This document shows positions 1 through 6,665 of a stretch of 11,667 nucleotides of DNA, piece after piece (within the stretch, counting starts at the first letter, position 1; each line of letters starts with the position of its first letter). The notes under the pieces are model-generated. The model searched no databases. It worked only from the letters and a program-made list of their open reading frames with translations, and had not been told where the DNA came from. Position numbers and translations under genes: made by a program. Source of the DNA: Verrucomicrobiota bacterium (GTDB taxonomy: Bacteria; Verrucomicrobiota; Verrucomicrobiia; Limisphaerales; UBA11320); assembly GCA_016871475.1 (NCBI GenBank), contig VHDG01000039.1, forward strand, positions 1 through 11,667, written 5' to 3'.

Positions 1-836
1 TCCGGCCGTACCACCTTGATCAGGAGACCCTGCAAATCCACCAGACTGATCCCGTTGCGTCGGGTGAAATCCATCGGACGATCTACTTTCCCGTCCCCTT
101 GCAGATAGGAGGATCCAACGAGCAAGCCAGGCTTGGAGTTTGCAAACTTCAGGTCGCTCGTGCGCGGAGCGATGAGAATGGGCGGTCTTCCAGGTGGATG
201 AAACGAAACCCCGGCTGCGGCCTGGGGATTCGGTATTTTTCTCGATTCCGAAAGCCGATGGTTGATGACCACGGAATTCAATCCAAGAGCGTGCATCGAC
301 TGGTTCATCTCCGCGTGCCCTACCAGATCGAAAAGTCGGTTAAATGCGGGATTATCGGACACCAGGCATAGTTTGCGAATCTCGCGCCCAACGGTGAGAG
401 GCACCTTTGGGGGCTTGGGATCGTCGATGGTTTGGGCCCGGTCTCCCGGAAACAACGGCTCAATGCGCAGCGGAGCCTTGGCCAGGTCCGCCAGGCCATG
501 GGTGTGCTCCAATGTTTCAATGAGCTGGAGAGCGGCGACGGCGGCACACAGCTTGATCGCGCTCGCGGGGTAGAAATACTCTGCATCCACCCGGTAACCA
601 TGACTTCGCAGCTGTGTGCGGCCGTTCGGGTCCTTGACGATTTCGGTGATGAGGATTTGTGCCCTCCGGGATTCCGGGTCTTGAAGCATCCATTCAAATC
701 CACCCGCGCTGCGAAGCTCCTGCTCCAATGTCGGCTTTTGCTCCGGTGCCTGTTTGGTGACGCATCCAGGAAGTATGGCCATGAGAGCGGCGGTGATAGC
801 GGCATTCCAACCGGGAGTCAGGCAGGGTGACTGCAT
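1..836 (-). CDS. Exported serine hydrolase, beta-lactamase/DD-peptidase fold, probable lipoprotein (3' end cut by window edge)
   Basis: The minus-strand frame opens with ATG at 834-836 and stays open to position 3, giving 278 codons with no stop, so the C-terminus lies outside the window. Two active-site motifs of the penicillin-recognising serine hydrolase fold (class A beta-lactamase-like, Beta-lactamase2 family) are visible. They are SxxK as S92-A-I-K, preceded by YPA, and the SDN triad S160-D161-N162 followed by PAFNRL. The third motif (KTG-like) is not present in the visible part and would be expected further on. The N-terminus is hydrophobic and ends in LPGC (C25), a loose lipobox, so a periplasmic lipoprotein is likely. 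The n-region from this start lacks basic residues. An in-frame ATG at 888-890 would add 18 residues including an Arg but would overlap the upstream gene. By family, the substrate could be a D,D-peptide, a beta-lactam or another acyl compound, and the sequence does not decide. The gene lies 14 bp downstream of the PLP enzyme on the same strand and is probably co-transcribed with it. Confidence 0.82.
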   Translation of the reverse strand, partial: MQSPCLTPGWNAAITAALMAILPGCVTKQAPEQKPTLEQELRSAGGFEWMLQDPESRRAQILITEIVKDPNGRTQLRSHGYRVDAEYFYPASAIKLCAAVAALQLIETLEHTHGLADLAKAPLRIEPLFPGDRAQTIDDPKPPKVPLTVGREIRKLCLVSDNPAFNRLFDLVGHAEMNQSMHALGLNSVVINHRLSESRKIPNPQAAAGVSFHPPGRPPILIAPRTSDLKFANSKPGLLVGSSYLQGDGKVDRPMDFTRRNGISLVDLQGLLIKVVRP

Positions 837-850
837 GGTGGACCGCCAGT

Positions 851-1993
851 TCAGACTGTAATTCGGCGGGCCCGGGCGGTTACAGGCCATCGTTCCGCTG
901 CCCGGCCCTCGCGGACCGCATAGACCTCGTTGTGCAAGGCCACGGTGGGACACACGTGTTTGGGAATGGCATAAACCACGGATCCGACGGACAGGCCTGC
1001 AGCTGCGTCCAGGGGAAAATCCAATGCCAGGTGTTCTTCGCTGTGCATCGCGAAGACGGGTTCCGCGTCCATCAGAAATCGTACTCTTGGCTGCGGCATT
1101 TCACTGGCTACGGACTTGTGGCCGAGATCGAGACAGACTCTTCCGGGCAAGGGTTTGCTGATAACCCGGGTGAGCAGGACGGCTGCATGTTCGAACTTGA
1201 GGTCCGGTGAGGCTGCTTCCTGGCCTGCGTCCCACAGCACGGTCGTGCCCGCACCGACTTCCACCTCTGGATCAGATGCAGCCAGGATCGGGAAGGTTGG
1301 GGTTCCGCTGGACGCCGTTAGCGGCACTGGCAGCCCGGCTGCGCGCAGCTCCTCCCGAAGCTTCAACACCCTGTCAAACGCCGATCGTGCGTCGCGGCTG
1401 AGCGCTTCGTGGTCCGTGCTCTTCAGGTGTCCATCATAGGCGTGCAGTCCCCCAGCCATCAGTCCCGGAGTGTTGCACAGACGTCGATAGAGATCTGCGG
1501 CTGCGGGCCCCGGCTCGATCCCCGTCCGGTTCATTCCGACGTTCAAGTCGATCAGAACGGAGAGAATGACGTGGGCGTGTTGCGCTGCCTTCGAGAGGGC
1601 CTGAAGGGTTTCTGCGCAGTCGGCGATTGTGTGGAACTTTGTCTTTGGGAATCTTCGATTGAGTTCAGCAAACCTTTCCACGCCCGGGCCCACGGGTTGA
1701 TGGGCCAGCAGGACATCCCTGGCTCCGGCAGCCGCAGCCATCTCCGACTCGGCGATCGTTGCGGCCTTGAATTTGTCGATCCCCTGCCTCAGGTGCATTT
1801 CGATGATCTGTGGGAGCTTGTGGGTTTTGACGTGAGGTCGGAGCCTGGTGGTTCCGCCGGCTGCCTGGATCATCCGGCGGATGTTTTCCTCCACGCGGCT
1901 GACGTAGATGAGCAGGGCGGGTGAGGGAACATCCTCGGGGTTGGAGATTTCCCACCAGGGCAGGGTTCCGGAGGGTTGGAGGGGGGTGTTCAT
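851..1993 (-). CDS. PLP-dependent D-threonine aldolase / D-serine dehydratase-like enzyme (alanine racemase N-terminal fold)
   Basis: This 380-aa protein belongs to the fold-type III PLP group (DSD1/D-threonine aldolase). These enzymes cleave or dehydrate D-3-hydroxy amino acids such as D-threonine or D-serine. The N-terminus has the family signature PSPALLIYVSRVEENI, followed by RPHVKTHK, in which K56 is the expected PLP Schiff-base lysine. Further on are GGLHAYDGH, SSGTPTFP and a GAGTTVLWDAGQ segment typical of the cofactor pocket. Near the C-terminus, H346 and C348 (KHVCPT) form the HxC pair that binds zinc or another divalent metal in eukaryotic D-serine dehydratase and related enzymes. 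Length is normal for the family. The frame extends upstream to ATG 2098, but those 35 residues look unrelated to the family and would run through the divergent regulatory region, so the ATG at 1991-1993 was chosen. No strong Shine-Dalgarno sequence is visible. There is no export signal, so the enzyme is cytoplasmic. The exact substrate cannot be read from sequence; a racemase is less likely because of the HxC metal site. Confidence 0.9.
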   Translation of the reverse strand: MNTPLQPSGTLPWWEISNPEDVPSPALLIYVSRVEENIRRMIQAAGGTTRLRPHVKTHKLPQIIEMHLRQGIDKFKAATIAESEMAAAAGARDVLLAHQPVGPGVERFAELNRRFPKTKFHTIADCAETLQALSKAAQHAHVILSVLIDLNVGMNRTGIEPGPAAADLYRRLCNTPGLMAGGLHAYDGHLKSTDHEALSRDARSAFDRVLKLREELRAAGLPVPLTASSGTPTFPILAASDPEVEVGAGTTVLWDAGQEAASPDLKFEHAAVLLTRVISKPLPGRVCLDLGHKSVASEMPQPRVRFLMDAEPVFAMHSEEHLALDFPLDAAAGLSVGSVVYAIPKHVCPTVALHNEVYAVREGRAAERWPVTARARRITV

Positions 1994-2022
1994 GATGATC
2001 AGCGTTTGCCGGGGCAGATGAC

Positions 2023-2050
2023 ATACTGGGGGCGACTGGAGCTCCAGCAA
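2023..2050 (-). promoter_or_regulatory. Weak sigma70-like promoter candidate for the PLP enzyme / serine hydrolase pair
   Basis: On the minus strand TTGCTG (2050-2045) is followed after 16 bp by CAGTAT (2028-2023), about 30 bp upstream of the start at 1993. The match to consensus is partial, and PVC-phylum promoters are poorly defined, so this is only a candidate. Confidence 0.2.
2036..2047. promoter_or_regulatory. 12-bp perfect palindrome, candidate operator
   Basis: CTGGAGCTCCAG is a perfect inverted repeat in the 129-bp region between two divergent genes. It falls between the -35-like and -10-like elements proposed for the leftward promoter, a typical place for a repressor site. No regulator gene is in view. 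The core contains a SacI-type hexamer and could be chance in GC-rich DNA. Confidence 0.3.
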
Positions 2051-2057
2051 AATTTGC
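2047..2057. promoter_or_regulatory. 11-bp A/T-centred dyad, candidate operator
   Basis: GCAAAATTTGC is a perfect dyad around a central base (GCAAA-A-TTTGC). It directly abuts the 12-bp palindrome and is one of the few A/T-rich stretches in the region. It overlaps the -35-like elements proposed in both directions. Its function is inferred only from symmetry and position. Confidence 0.3.
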
Positions 2058-2082
2058 CGATGAGGTATCTCGTGCGCAGTAT
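2054..2082 (+). promoter_or_regulatory. Weak sigma70-like promoter candidate for the beta-barrel gene
   Basis: TTGCCG (2054-2059) and CAGTAT (2077-2082) are separated by 17 bp, and the start codon lies 40 bp further on at 2123. The -35-like element overlaps that of the opposite-strand candidate. The -10 match is only three of six bases, so support is low. Confidence 0.2.
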
Positions 2083-2122
2083 TCGTTGCAAAACGCATTT
2101 CGTCAAAGTAAGAACGGTGCCG

Positions 2123-3400
2123 ATGAAGCCTAAGAAAACACTACATCCCTTTTCATCAAGAACCCTGGCCGGCTGCCTGGCAGCCTGTTCTTCGTTCGCG
2201 ATTTCCCTGAGCGATGTCCTTGCGCAGGAGGGTTTGCGCCACGCGGTTGATGGTGATCGAGCGCAGCGCGTTCGCCAGGCACCTCTTCAGAACGAAGGTG
2301 ATTACCACAAGGCGGGGCCTGTGACCTATTACTTCGGGCTTCGCTATGCCTTGGAGTACCGTGACAATGTCTTTGCATCGGCGGCCAACGAGCAGCACGA
2401 CTTTATTCACCGGCCGGGCCTTGATACCCACATCATCTGGCAGGCGACGAAATCCTCGGTGTTCAACTTCGGTGCGGGCGTGGGCTATACCAAATACACC
2501 CGGCTGAGCGATCAGGACCGGATCAGCCTCGCTCCGAACACTTCATTTTCCTGGGATCTTCCGGTGAAGGACTTTCTTTTCACCGTGTTCAACCGTGGTT
2601 CCTACACTGAGGATGTGCTCAGCCAGGGCGTGGTTTCGGGAGTGGCCGCTTTTCCACGCTTCGACAATGTCTCCGGGATACGGGCGGCCTGGCGTCCGGA
2701 TCGATACATGATTCAGTCGGGATACTCCCACCAGATATTCCGAAGCACCTCCGCGCAGTTCGTTCAGTTGAATCGCATCACGGACAGTGTGTTCGCGCGT
2801 GCCGCCTACCGTTTCCGGCCAGCCACCATGGCGGGTTTGGAAGGGACGGTGGCGTTCAGCGATTACGCGAGTGCCACTCAGCCTGACAACCGGAGCATCA
2901 GTTTCGGTCCGTTCATCGAGTGGCAGATCACCCAGTTTCTGAATCTGACCCTGCGTGGAGGAGCGGTCCGCTACTCCTTTGAGGCCGATTCTGCGGGGGC
3001 GTTTGGCAGCTCCACTTTGAATTCCTACTACATGGGGGCGGAGCTTCAGCACAAGCTGACCGACCGCATCAGCCATTCGCTCAGCGCGGACAAGTCTGTT
3101 TCGTTGGGAGTTTCGCAGGTAGGGCAATACGTCTCCTCCACGGAGCTCATTTACGGTGTGGCATGGCGTGCCAATGAGCGGTTGAGCTTCAGCTCGGACG
3201 CCCGGTTCGAAGACGGCAAGGAGAGCCGGCGACTGCTGAGCGAAGAGTACAAGCGGTATGGCATCGGCGGAGGGGTGGCGTATCGAATCACCGACCGGAT
3301 CTCCCCCTCCCTTCGCTACAGCCATACTCAACGAACTTCCGACACCGGATTTGGATACAAGGTGAACAGCCTTGTGCTCGCCGCTACGTATCGGTTTTGA
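2123..3400 (+). CDS. Outer-membrane beta-barrel protein (BBP2-like)
   Basis: This 425-aa protein begins MKPKK and has a hydrophobic segment and a probable signal-peptidase site after A34 (VLA/QE), so it is exported. The mature part is dominated by alternating polar/hydrophobic stretches rich in Tyr, Phe, Arg and Gly, separated by short Asp/Asn turns, as in outer-membrane beta-barrels. It ends in YRF with a terminal phenylalanine, the usual barrel-assembly signal. Segments such as YYFGLRYALEYRDNVF resemble the putative beta-barrel porin 2 family (BBP2), which often occurs near polysaccharide genes, but none are seen here. The frame is open from ATG 1976, but that start would add 49 residues ahead of the signal peptide and run into the divergent gene, so ATG 2123 was chosen. 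LAGC and LAAC inside the signal peptide look lipobox-like, but the cleavage site after A34 fits a barrel better. Transport or structural role is unknown. Confidence 0.83.
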   Translation: MKPKKTLHPFSSRTLAGCLAACSSFAISLSDVLAQEGLRHAVDGDRAQRVRQAPLQNEGDYHKAGPVTYYFGLRYALEYRDNVFASAANEQHDFIHRPGLDTHIIWQATKSSVFNFGAGVGYTKYTRLSDQDRISLAPNTSFSWDLPVKDFLFTVFNRGSYTEDVLSQGVVSGVAAFPRFDNVSGIRAAWRPDRYMIQSGYSHQIFRSTSAQFVQLNRITDSVFARAAYRFRPATMAGLEGTVAFSDYASATQPDNRSISFGPFIEWQITQFLNLTLRGGAVRYSFEADSAGAFGSSTLNSYYMGAELQHKLTDRISHSLSADKSVSLGVSQVGQYVSSTELIYGVAWRANERLSFSSDARFEDGKESRRLLSEEYKRYGIGGGVAYRITDRISPSLRYSHTQRTSDTGFGYKVNSLVLAATYRF

Positions 3401-3506
3401 GGCGCTGCTCCCATGCCGGCGGGGCCATTCGACGATGCCTCAGCGGGATGATGGATGTTTCCGCAGCCTCGCTCTGATCTCGGAGCTGTCGGCTCCATGA
3501 CAACAG

Positions 3507-3887
3507 ATGTTTGAGATTCTCCTGGGGATCATCTGGGAAGCCCTTCTGCAAATAGTGCTGGAGGCGCTCCCGGAACTTGGGCTGCATTCGGTGGCCGAGC
3601 CTTTTCGCAGGACGCCGAATCCCTGGCTAGCCGCGCTGGGCTACGCCCTCTTCGGTGCGATTGCTGGCGGACTCAGCCCGCTTGCCTTCCCGTCTCACCT
3701 GGTGGGCTCCGAAGGTATCAGGATCGCCAATCTCATCATCACACCCATAGCCGTCGGGTTGGTCATGTGTGCGATGGGAGTGTGGCGAGCCCGGCGTGGA
3801 CAGCAGACCATCCGCATCGACACGTTCACGTATGGCTATCTCTTCGCCCTGACTCTGGTGATCGTGCGCTTCGTGTTCGCACGATGA
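3507..3887 (+). CDS. Small four-helix integral membrane protein, function unknown
   Basis: I do not recognise a family for this 126-aa protein. It has four probable membrane helices at about residues 2-22, 40-61, 72-92 and 108-124. Short loops carry an EPFRRTPNP stretch after helix 1 and a basic WRARRGQQ stretch after helix 3. The third helix contains the only cysteine (C88). The ATG at 3507 is the earliest possible start because an in-frame TGA lies at 3498-3500. There is no clear Shine-Dalgarno sequence at normal distance. It lies 106 bp after the beta-barrel gene on the same strand and converges with the haem/WD40 gene, whose stop is only 13 bp away. Coding status rests on the hydrophobicity pattern, which is coherent over the whole length. 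Confidence 0.7.
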   Translation: MFEILLGIIWEALLQIVLEALPELGLHSVAEPFRRTPNPWLAALGYALFGAIAGGLSPLAFPSHLVGSEGIRIANLIITPIAVGLVMCAMGVWRARRGQQTIRIDTFTYGYLFALTLVIVRFVFAR

Positions 3888-3900
3888 GACATCGCCCCGA

Positions 3901-6657
3901 TCACAGCCCGGCGTGCTTCATTTTCTGATGCTCGGCTGCGAGCTGTTCGTGCCTTATGCGCAGCGGTATCGTCTCGGCTTCGATTTTCTCCCGATCCACT
4001 TTGGCGGCTTCCGCGCTTTTTGAAGCTGTCGCCGCCTTGAGCTCGAGATTGGGGATTCCCTCCACCAACTCTTTCTCCCGCTGCCGCGATCGTTGGACAG
4101 CCTCGGTAGCAGAGGCCACCGCGGTCTCGGCCGTCTTGACGGCAGCCTCCTGACGGCTGAGGGCATCACGCGCTGCGGCCACGTTCTGCACCGCGGAGGC
4201 GGATTGAGCCTCAGCCTGCGCCAGCTGTTGCTTCTCACGCGCATGCAATGCTTCGACATCCTGGACGGCCTTGTTGGCTGCCTCGAGCGAGATCAGGGCG
4301 TTCGTGGCACTGGCCCGGGCTTTCTCCAGAGCCGCCTGCAATGAAGTCATGGACGGATCAGCAACGACAGCGACCTCCGCCTTGGCCGCGCTTTGCAATG
4401 CGTTGCTGGAACCGGCCAGTGAATCCGCGGCAGCAGATCGCAACGTCTTGAGCAGGGATTCCGCCTTGGCGAAGGAGTTGGAAGCCGCCGTCACCTGACT
4501 TGCCTTCGCGCCGGCCTCGCTCATGCGGTCAGCGAGCTGGGTCTTCAGCATTCCGATGACGGATTGAGTCATCGCCAACGCGCCTTGAGCATCCTTCAAG
4601 GATTGTTCCTTCGATTCGATGAGGTTTGGCGAAGCCTGCAACTCCTTCCTGGCGGACTCGAGGAGCGAAGCCGCTTCCTTGCGCCTTGATTCTGCGGCTT
4701 CAGCCTGCGTGATGGCGCCCGCAAGCAGCGTTTCCTTTACGGCAAGCGCCTCGGAGGCTGCCCTCACTTGAAGGTGGAACTCTGCAGACTTCCATTTCGC
4801 GAGATCCTTCGACGCAGCCATCAAGGCGGCCGAGGTGGACGAAGATTGCTCCCTGGCCGCGGTGAGCGCCTGGTTGGCGGCTTGAGCCCGGGATTCCGCC
4901 AGGCCGACCTGAACTCGGCTGTTGGTGAAAGCCGTTTGACTGAGGCTCAACGCCCTGACGGCGGCAGACTCCAGAGCGGTGAGTGCCTGGGACGTTTCTG
5001 AAAGCACGTTCGATCCCGTCGAGGTCTCCTGATCTTTCGCAGCCTTCCGGATCGCCGCGGACTGAAGCAGGGGTTCGGCTATTCCTTTGGACGCCAGATC
5101 CGCGGCTTTGAGCAAGGCTTCCGCATGAACAAGCCGGGTCTTGGTATTCTCGAGTTCACCGGCCAGCTTCGATGCCTCCTTCAAGGCATTGGTGAGACTC
5201 ACGCTGGCCGCCAGGGCGGCGGTCCGGGTTTCATCCAGGCGTTTCGCTGCGCTCTGAATCCGAGCTGCAAGGGGAGGTGGATTGGCGTCCAACAGCCCTG
5301 CACGCTTTCCGTCCGACGTGTTCCACGCAAAGACCTGACCGGAGAAATCCCCGCCGAAGGCACGAGTGCCATCGAATGAAATGGCCACGGCAAGCCCCAC
5401 ATCCGGCAAAGCTTCAAATGTTTTCTGCAACGCGCCTGCGCTATCCCAGAGCTTAGCCACCCGATCACGACCGATGGAAACAATGCGGCCGTCTTCAGCG
5501 AAGCTGATGGCCTGAACCCCTTCGGGATGTCCCGCGATGTTGAGGAGGCGACTGCTGTTCTCAACCTCCCAGAGCCTGATCTGCCCGTCCTCACCAGCCG
5601 TGGCAACCGCGTTGGCGTCCGGGCGCCATGCAAGCGCTGTGATGTGCCTCGGATTACTCGACCGCAGCTCGCTATAGGCGGCTCCGGTTTCAGCCTCCCA
5701 CAGATGAACCCCTCCGTTACGGTCCGCGCTCGCAAGCAGAACACCGTCCGGCGCATAGGCAATGGAGGTGATCCACTCGGTGTGTTTCTTGATGGAGTGG
5801 ATGAGTTCGCCGGTGGCGATGGAATAGATGCGAACCGATTTGGACGGTCCACCCAGGGCGACGCGGGTCTGATCGGGGGAAATGTCTACGGCCGTCACGG
5901 CATCGAACTCGTCACCCACCTCCGCGATCTTCCGTCCGGTGGCCACGCTGTAGATTACGGCCTTCCCCGCCTTGCCGCCCACACCTCCAGCCGCCAGAAG
6001 AAGCTGACCGGATCGGCTGAACCGGAGGACATAGGGAAATCCATCAGGGAAGGGGAGCACCGCCTCAAGCTGGAGGGATGAGCTGTTGTAGAACAGCACC
6101 TGCTTCTGGCCGGCGACGGCGATCAGCGGCGCCCATGGGCTCGCCGCAATCGCCGCAACGGCACCGGGTCGTGGAGCATGTACGACCGGCTCGAGGAGCA
6201 TGTCGCCCGTCGGCATCGGGGGCGGACCTTCGGGCTTTCCGAATGCCCCTCCCTTGATGGCGAGGTCGAGCTTGGGTTTTGACGAAGGGGCGGCTTTGGA
6301 TCCCGAATTCTCCAGCAGCCCGCCTTCAATCCATTTCTTCAACACGGTCAATTCGGTTTCAGGAAGTTTGCCGGTCTTCGGCGGCATCGCGGGTTCTTCC
6401 AGATGATTGACCAGTCTCCAGAGCAGGCTTCCAGCCGGATCCTCCGGTGCCACGGCCTTCCCACTCGTCCCGCCCGCCATCAAAGCGCCGTAGGTGGATG
6501 CATCCAATCCTGCCTTCTTCTTGTCCGCGTTATGACAGTTCAGACAGTGGTTTCTCAATATGGGTGCAACGTGATCATCAAACGTTGTTTTCTCCGCAGC
6601 CCGCGCAGATGGGGCGAGGATTGCCAGGCCGATGAAAAGAGAGACGTGTCGGATCAT
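3901..6657 (-). CDS. Exported cytochrome c - WD40 beta-propeller - coiled-coil fusion protein
   Basis: The 918-aa protein has a signal peptide ending ARA/AEK (after A20). Next is a planctomycete-type cytochrome c domain (PSCyt1, about 25-115) with haem motif C38-L-N-C41-H42 and a likely axial methionine M91 in AMPPKTGKLP. A Pro-rich linker leads to a WD40-like propeller (about 165-458) with seven recognisable repeats ending in motifs such as VHLW, IRLW, AKLW and VFAW. From about 465 to the end follows Ala/Glu/Lys/Ser-rich helix with no cysteines and almost no Pro or Gly, predicted coiled coil. Haem c and the signal peptide place it outside the cytoplasm. The start at 6655-6657 is chosen because GAGG overlaps the upstream TGA stop (TGAGG) at correct spacing and the signal peptide begins there; the frame is open up to 6804 but would add unrelated residues within the upstream gene. 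It is the last gene of the three-gene operon, 8 bp after the DUF1549/DUF1553 gene. Electron transfer combined with scaffolding is inference; no enzymatic centre is visible. Confidence 0.9.
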   Translation of the reverse strand: MIRHVSLFIGLAILAPSARAAEKTTFDDHVAPILRNHCLNCHNADKKKAGLDASTYGALMAGGTSGKAVAPEDPAGSLLWRLVNHLEEPAMPPKTGKLPETELTVLKKWIEGGLLENSGSKAAPSSKPKLDLAIKGGAFGKPEGPPPMPTGDMLLEPVVHAPRPGAVAAIAASPWAPLIAVAGQKQVLFYNSSSLQLEAVLPFPDGFPYVLRFSRSGQLLLAAGGVGGKAGKAVIYSVATGRKIAEVGDEFDAVTAVDISPDQTRVALGGPSKSVRIYSIATGELIHSIKKHTEWITSIAYAPDGVLLASADRNGGVHLWEAETGAAYSELRSSNPRHITALAWRPDANAVATAGEDGQIRLWEVENSSRLLNIAGHPEGVQAISFAEDGRIVSIGRDRVAKLWDSAGALQKTFEALPDVGLAVAISFDGTRAFGGDFSGQVFAWNTSDGKRAGLLDANPPPLAARIQSAAKRLDETRTAALAASVSLTNALKEASKLAGELENTKTRLVHAEALLKAADLASKGIAEPLLQSAAIRKAAKDQETSTGSNVLSETSQALTALESAAVRALSLSQTAFTNSRVQVGLAESRAQAANQALTAAREQSSSTSAALMAASKDLAKWKSAEFHLQVRAASEALAVKETLLAGAITQAEAAESRRKEAASLLESARKELQASPNLIESKEQSLKDAQGALAMTQSVIGMLKTQLADRMSEAGAKASQVTAASNSFAKAESLLKTLRSAAADSLAGSSNALQSAAKAEVAVVADPSMTSLQAALEKARASATNALISLEAANKAVQDVEALHAREKQQLAQAEAQSASAVQNVAAARDALSRQEAAVKTAETAVASATEAVQRSRQREKELVEGIPNLELKAATASKSAEAAKVDREKIEAETIPLRIRHEQLAAEHQKMKHAGL

Positions 6658-6665
6658 CAAAGACC

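Noticed and set aside
320..805. 161-codon minus-strand open frame overlapping the serine hydrolase gene in another frame
   Set aside because: The frame starting at 836 carries SxxK and SDN motifs and an export signal. The 161-codon product is Ser/Arg/Pro-rich without any domain.
1409..1924. 171-codon plus-strand open frame inside the PLP enzyme gene
   Set aside because: It is antisense to a gene with clear catalytic motifs, and its translation shows no domain or plausible start context.
1994..2098. Extended start of the PLP enzyme at ATG 2098
   Set aside because: The extra 35 residues do not resemble the family N-terminus, and the extension would fill almost all of the divergent control region.
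2543..3331. 262-codon minus-strand open frame antisense to the beta-barrel gene
   Set aside because: The plus-strand product has a signal peptide, barrel pattern and terminal Phe. The antisense product has no coherent domain pattern and is explained by the low stop frequency in GC-rich DNA.
3398..3442. TGAGGC...GCCTCA inverted repeat after the beta-barrel stop, considered as terminator
   Set aside because: The loop is about 33 bases, the stem only 6 bp, and no T-run follows.
3482..3496. GGAGC-TGTCG-GCTCC hairpin between the beta-barrel and membrane protein genes, considered as terminator
   Set aside because: The stem is only 5 bp, there is no T-run, and it lies 10 bp before a start codon; chance is likely.
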